DNA from: Symsagittifera roscoffensis
Lineage: Eukaryota > Xenacoelomorpha > Acoela > Convolutidae
NCBI RefSeq assembly: GCF_963678635.1
Contig: NW_026971449.1
Span: forward strand, 1-64,000
DNA: 64,000 nucleotides
Direction: 5' to 3'
The notes beneath the pieces are model-generated. The model worked only from the letters and a program-made list of their open reading frames with translations. It had not been told where the DNA came from and searched no databases. The position numbers were made by a program, and so were the translations under genes. Below, one piece after another: positions 59,594-64,000 of the stretch (position 1 is the first letter of the stretch; every line of letters starts with the position of its first letter).

Positions 59594-60035
59594 TTTTTCG
59601 TTTAATGACTGTTAATAGGTAATTATCGATGTGTCTAATTGGTTGATTCCAATTATATAAATGTACTGGTTTGTGTTTATATGGCTTTTTTATTCTTCTT
59701 TTTCCTCTTTTTGATGAATTTGAAGTTGTTTCTGAGTCGGAAAAATATAATTGATCGTGAATGGGGCAATTTTTATCTATAGATTCTTTTAAATTATAAA
59801 GTTCGTCTAAATTGCTGGCTTCTGATTCTGAAAATGCGTTTCTATTTTTGGAAAATCTTTTTCGTGTTATTTGTCTTTGTTTAGTTATTATTTTTCTTTT
59901 TAGTGTTTGTCGTTTTGTTCTAATATATCCAACTGTTTGTGTGTGAGGTGTGATTACAAGGTCGTATTTTTTGTTATCTATTTCACAGTTGTGCAAAACG
60001 ATTGTTTGTTTGTTTCCTAGATTTTTAAATGACAT
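59568..60035 (-). CDS. ORF1: 155-aa protein with basic C-terminal tract, element C copy
   Basis: Intact and equal in length to B, with the two basic clusters (KRKIITKQRQITRKR and KRGKRRIKK) and the intervening Ser/Glu-rich linker conserved. It overlaps the Gag start by 26 bp (59568-59593), so ORF1 and Gag cannot be one protein without a frameshift. It is the second ORF after the leader ORF and lies about 170 bases downstream of a donor-like GTAAGT. Confidence 0.6.
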   Translation of the reverse strand: MSFKNLGNKQTIVLHNCEIDNKKYDLVITPHTQTVGYIRTKRQTLKRKIITKQRQITRKRFSKNRNAFSESEASNLDELYNLKESIDKNCPIHDQLYFSDSETTSNSSKRGKRRIKKPYKHKPVHLYNWNQPIRHIDNYLLTVIKRKNEPNTHSK

Positions 60036-60543
60036 AAGGTTTAGGATGATGGATTGTTAGATGATTTCTATTTTCTTAAATTGTTAGTCCTTACGAGTTT
60101 TTGGTTAGCTTAACCTGGGTCTATTTGTTCAGGGTTGGAGAGAAAAGTATATCGATTCCGAAGAATGATTTTTTACTTTCTCGTGGGTAGTATAAGCTAA
60201 GGTGTTAACTTACTTAATCTTACTTAAGGGTAGTGATTGTGTTCAAGGGTTGGAGAATAGTAAATCGATCCACAAGGTTTAGGTATAATTAGAACGCGAG
60301 TAGTTCGTTAGATACTATTTTAAACTTACTAAGTCTGCGATTTATCCTGGGTCTGGTAAGAGGAGGGTTCAAGTGAAGGATGACTAACCGAAGTTCTTCA
60401 CTGTTTATCCTAATTTGAATGATTAGTTTTGTTCAAAAATTTATATTAGTCTTGGGTTTTTTGAAAGGGTTGGATAGTGAATCGACGTTTGAGGTCGTTA
60501 GACACTAGCTAAGTGGGTGGGGGAGAACAAAATTTGTTCTTTT

Positions 60544-60629
60544 TGATCCAAGGATAGGCCTTGATGATCAAGTTTAAATTTAATTAAATAGAAAATGAAT
60601 TAAGATCCAAGGATAAGCCTTGATGATCT
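60544..60629 (-). promoter_or_regulatory. Pair of covarying leader hairpins
   Basis: Hairpin 1 (60544-60570): TGATC-CAAGG-loop-CCTTG-AT-GATCA. Hairpin 2 (60603-60629): AGATC-CAAGG-loop-CCTTG-AT-GATCT. The outer base pair differs between them but remains complementary. B has the same motifs, and A has a related single motif near 12392. A role in RNA dimerisation or packaging is plausible but inferred. Confidence 0.45.
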
Positions 60630-60952
60630 GATTTTAAAATTAAGTGAATTTAAGTTTAAAATGGTTTAAATTTATTTAAGAAAAGATTTAGTGTTTTAGT
60701 GATATTAGTGAGCTTATGATTGCTGTTATGTTTTAGGTGATGAAGCTGGGACAACTGATGATTTTATGATTACTAACAGTTTATTGTCATGCTACTAATT
60801 TTTATTTTGATTTTCAATAAATATTTTCCAAACATGTTTTATATAATACTGCAGAATTTTAGGAAAACGATCTGAGATATTTTTATCAATCGTTATTGTA
60901 AATTAAAATTTTGTTTAGCGCCTGAAATGATTATGAAGATTGACTTCAAGAT

Positions 60953-61186
60953 TTAAGTTTGCAAATGAAAACCTAAATTCATTGCTAATAAGATTCTAAA
61001 TATAAAAGTTTGTGTTGGCTTTTGCCGTACTATCATATAACTATTTGGTAAGTTTCTACTTTGTTGTATGTCGTCTCTGGTTCGAGGTCTTCTTCCAATT
61101 CCGGGTAGTTCTCTTATCGTTCGGAATATTGGCTTTGATCTATTGAGTCGTAGAGACATTTCGATTAAATTATCGTCGTGTAACAT
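60953..61186 (-). CDS. Leader ORF (77 aa), element C copy
   Basis: Same start context and length as in B, about ten residue differences, no indel. Conserved core: IEMSLRLNRS, LPGIGRRPRTRDDI, RNLPNS and MIVRQKPTQTF. First ORF downstream of the LTR and primer-binding site. Function unknown. Confidence 0.5.
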   Translation of the reverse strand: MLHDDNLIEMSLRLNRSKPIFRTIRELPGIGRRPRTRDDIQQSRNLPNSYMIVRQKPTQTFIFRILLAMNLGFHLQT

Positions 61187-61253
61187 TTTTAAAATGTTTT
61201 GTCTAAATTCTAATCTATTTTTGGTTAATTCTCAGCTATTAAGGTCTTGTTCG

Positions 61254-61271
61254 AGACTTATGGTCGCACCA
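61254..61271 (-). other. Primer-binding site of element C
   Basis: TGGTGCGACCATAAGTCT on the minus strand, two bases after the LTR end, identical to B and different from A. Confidence 0.65.
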
Positions 61272-61273
61272 GA

Positions 61274-61683
61274 TGAGTTATGACCGAGGTGGTTAACTCA
61301 TAGAGTAATTTCGGATAGGGTACACCGTCTGCTCGTCACGCTATCTTATTTTCGGCCGGATAGATTCGTGCAACTTCTTAGTCTAATACCGATCCTAATC
61401 TTACTCTTATACTATCTAGTCTCAGGTTGTTTAACTAGTCTCTGCTAGGCTCAATAGATCTAGGGTATACTGGTTTATTGCGGCTGCTGAAGTTCTCTTG
61501 GAGAGGCAACTAATTTCTAAGTTAAATTCAAATCTCTCTGGTGCTGAAATTACAAGTAATTTCAGCACTTACAAATAAGTGGGTTGTTAGTTAGATGGAT
61601 CATGATTGGTTAATATTAAATACTTTACAGTGGTAAAATATCTAATTTATCCAATCATAAAATGTAGTTTAGATCAGGTTCCA
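61274..61683 (-). repeat. Element C 5' LTR
   Basis: 410 bp with TG..CA ends; one difference from 43046-43455. It is followed by the right GCTG duplication (61684-61687). Confidence 0.94.
61541..61568. repeat. Perfect 28-bp LTR palindrome
   Basis: Arms GTGCTGAAATTAC and GTAATTTCAGCAC around a 2-bp centre. Identical in all B and C LTR copies (15548, 33918, 36639, 43313, 61541). The A LTRs carry a different palindrome at the same place. Confidence 0.85.
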
Positions 61684-61687
61684 GCTG

Positions 61688-62340
61688 GAAAGATTAGTCG
61701 AAAACCCTATATAGTTTTTCGTATTTCAGGAGAGAAAAACCAGCTATTTTTAGGGGGAATAATTTTGCCCCTAGATTATTAAATCTCTCTCATTAAACCA
61801 TTAAATCTCCTAAATTTAATCTCAAATTGTATGATAAGCATTTTCGGTGTATGGAGGTCAACCCAAGTATGTACAAAGGTTCACAAAAAAAACAGTTTAA
61901 CAGAGCCAACCAAAATCAGCTCTGCCCTTTCCAACGCTCAAAACTCCGCTGGTTCTTATTCAATCAATCTCAAGATTCAAAGAATAACACAGGCCAGCAC
62001 CAAAAAGCAGTCAGAAAGTCAGACTACTCCTGAGAATACTCCTAAGAATGCCGAGATGTGGAAAACAGCCTTTGAGCGTGAAGAAGACTAGAAAGTAACC
62101 TAACTCAGGATACTTTGTTTTCGACGAGTCTAGTTTTTTTTTCGTCGGGCACGTCCGACAATAGCGTCCCTGTATAAGTGTGGGAAGGGAGAGATTTTTT
62201 CTCAGAAGTTCTTAAGAAATTTCAGTCATGAAAATCAATTCAAATCGACTTAAATGAAAACATATTGATTAGATGAATCAAAAATGAGGTCGTGGCAATG
62301 TTTGCTTTTTTGTGATAACAAGGCTTTGAGGTTTGTTATA
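61688..62340. other. Right part of the inverted-repeat spacer
   Basis: Contains one end of the GACAAGCATTTT repeat family (61823-61865). An 86-codon plus-strand frame (61831-62091) with Ser/Thr/Gln-rich content starts inside that repeat; I see no domain in it. The rest is AT-rich without recognisable features. Confidence 0.45.
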
Positions 62341-64000
62341 TTTTCAAACTCTGATCCCTATAAGTAATTATTGTAATGGTCAAGAAGCTAACTGGTTTAG
62401 CCGAATCGACCCAGTTATTCAAGGAAAAGTGATTTTCGTTTCTAACAAGGATGTAAAGTAGCTTTTTCGATTCTTTTCCATCTTCATCAAAAATAGTTGT
62501 GCACAGAGAACTCGTGGTTGTCGCATTGTCCGGTTTCTGACCGTGCTTTCTTTACACCACACCAATCTCTATGTGCGTGTTTGATATTTACAATTATGAC
62601 ATCCCACAGAGATTCTTTTGTACTCTATTTTCAAAATGACTGGTCCCACTCTTTAAATTTCTTTGTTACGATATGCAGGTTTGTGAAATAGCTTTTTTAA
62701 TTTCAATTTTGATAATTAGCGTAGTTTCCCGATCATATGGTTAGATATATTCTCAGGAAACCACTCCTGCAGATTTCATACACTGTTTCCTTATGTTTAT
62801 ATTCAAAGCAGATTTACTTTTGACATTAAAATGTTCATTATCACTAATAACTACTGATCAATTTCAAAGGATTGCTGATAAGGGCTGTTTTTGAAGCTCT
62901 CAATAGCGGCAAAATTTTTGTGAGAAATTTTCTGTGGATCTCGTAGTTTATAATTTTTTTTTAAAAATCTCTATTATCCACTTGTCTGCTCCTATGGATA
63001 TGTCGCATTTCTTTGCCACGTCTGCGAGTGCACCCCACAATTGTTCTAGAGGTTCTTGATTTCTATCTAAATTTTCGAAAACTATGTTTTTCTAAAATTA
63101 TTTTCTTTTTTCTGACAAACGTGATTGTCTATACTTTCAAAGTTGTTGTACGATGTGCGGAGAATTTTTATTTAAAGTCCTTTTTCCTTCTGATCCGAGG
63201 GAGAGATAAAGCATTGATCTCAGCGTTTTTTCTGCATCTTCGGGACGATTGCAGTTAAACTTCAACCTTATTAGTACTGGGTAAGAAACAAGAACAACCT
63301 TGTACGAAATGAGAACAAAATTTCCTAGCCGTGCATGGGGAGAACAAAATTTTAAACGTTGAAAACATTTGTTCACAAAATGTGAACACTTTGATTCAAC
63401 GTTTAAACTGGCTGACAATTTTTAGAAGGAAAATTTTATTTTTTAAATTTATAAATAAAGGCGAACAAAATTATGTTTTGGAAAAAAAATTATTTCCTCC
63501 GTATATGGAAGCTTTTCAAAACGACACAAAAGTTGACCAATCTAAAGCAAGCATTCTTATTCACTCCCTCCTGGTATTTTTTTCGTTTTTTATACAAGTC
63601 TTTAACCTGTTCACAATTTGTTAACAAAATTTCTTAACCGTGCATGGGGATCAACCTCTCAAACGTAGAAAAAAAATTGTTCACAAAAAATGAACAGTTT
63701 TTTTCAATGAATAAGCTAGTTGACAGTTTTTTGCAGTAACAATTTTATTTTTTCAAATTTATAAATAAAGAAGAAGTCAGCAAACAAACCTGTGTGTTTT
63801 TGGAATAAATTGTTTTCCTCCTTATGGAAAGATATTCAAATCGAAACCAAAATTGACCAACCAGAGTACCAGGTTTCGATTGGCCAATCACCAGCAATCC
63901 CTCCTAGTTAAACTTTTTTTCATACATGTCTTTATTTTGTTCAAATTTTGTGAAAAAGATTTCTTAAATATGCATGAGGAGACCACTATTTTAAACGAGA
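62341..64000. repeat. Right arm of the inverted repeat plus inverted ~355-bp array
   Basis: 62341-63290 is an inverted, diverged copy of parts of 40311-42520. From about 63290 to the window end the ~355-bp repeat runs in reverse orientation (for example 'gttcacaaaatgtgaacact' near 63370 and again in degenerate form near 63680). The arm continues beyond the window. Confidence 0.7.

Larger units (their letters stand above)
60036..61273 (-). other. Element C leader (5' untranslated region)
   Basis: About 1.2 kb conserved in all B and C copies. In transcript order: primer-binding site, 77-codon ORF, AT-rich segment, two short hairpins, donor-like AAGTAAGT (60208-60213) and then ORF1. Such a long structured leader is a likely home for packaging signals. 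Confidence 0.6.
43046..61683 (-). mobile_element. Element C: 18.6-kb Ty3/gypsy-like endogenous retrovirus-like element, near-identical LTRs
   Basis: LTRs at 43046-43455 and 61274-61683 are both 410 bp and differ at one position by eye (aataataaa against aatattaaa). With the GCTG duplication this indicates recent insertion. It has the same module order as B without the 5' duplication. Despite its apparent youth it lacks the protease active-site region and has frameshifts or stops in gag, pol, env, ORF4 and ORF5. TM1, TM2, ORF1 and the leader ORF are intact. Confidence 0.93.

Noticed and set aside
61831..62091. 86-codon plus-strand frame, polar, Ser/Thr/Gln-rich
   Set aside because: Begins within a dispersed repeat end and overlaps another open frame. 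It could be a fragment of a host or transposon exon, but the sequence gives no domain or splice support.

Overview
This is eukaryotic, AT-rich DNA, most likely from an invertebrate animal (a rotifer, flatworm or nematode would fit; this is inference). Three related copies of one very large LTR retroelement, all on the minus strand, fill most of it. I recognise no host gene, tRNA, rRNA or CRISPR array.

Layout. (1) 1-14448: element A, an old, heavily decayed copy whose 3' end lies left of the window. (2) 14449-15280: short interval with a GAGCGGTTT-type repeat. (3) 15281-36781: element B (21.5 kb), with 410-bp LTRs, TSD AAAC, and a 2.7-kb tandem duplication at its 5' end that includes a partial LTR. 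(4) 36782-43045: repeats comprising a small TIR element, GAGCGGTTT repeats, a ~355-bp tandem array and one arm of a large inverted repeat. (5) 43046-61683: element C (18.6 kb), with LTRs differing at 1 of 410 positions and TSD GCTG. (6) 61684-64000: remainder of the inverted-repeat locus, with the second arm and the array in opposite orientation.

Gene order of the element, read along the minus strand from the right: 5' LTR, PBS, leader with a 77-codon ORF and hairpins, ORF1 (155 aa, basic C-terminus), Gag (N-terminal domain, capsid-like domain, CCHC knuckle, Arg/Asn/Ser/Tyr-rich tail), protease, RT, RNase H, integrase (D,D-35-E, GPY motif), TM1 and TM2 (two tiny membrane proteins), ORF4 (proline-rich), Env-like glycoprotein, ORF5 (582 aa, unknown), ~1.6 kb non-coding, 3' LTR. 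Pol order and the 4-bp TSDs indicate Ty3/gypsy (Metaviridae). The Env resembles, by cysteine and motif layout, the glycoproteins of chuviruses, so the element looks like an endogenous-retrovirus-like Metavirus with an acquired envelope and several accessory genes of unknown function.

All three copies are broken. Most breaks in B and C are private, so comparing them shows where the original reading frames ran. The protease active site is deleted in A and C and preceded by stop codons in B. C nevertheless has almost identical LTRs, suggesting mobilisation in trans or LTR homogenisation. The best candidates for undescribed biology are the accessory genes (77-aa leader ORF, ORF1, TM1, TM2/ORF4, ORF5), the stop-start (ATGA) overlaps linking some of them, and covarying palindromes in the LTR and leader.
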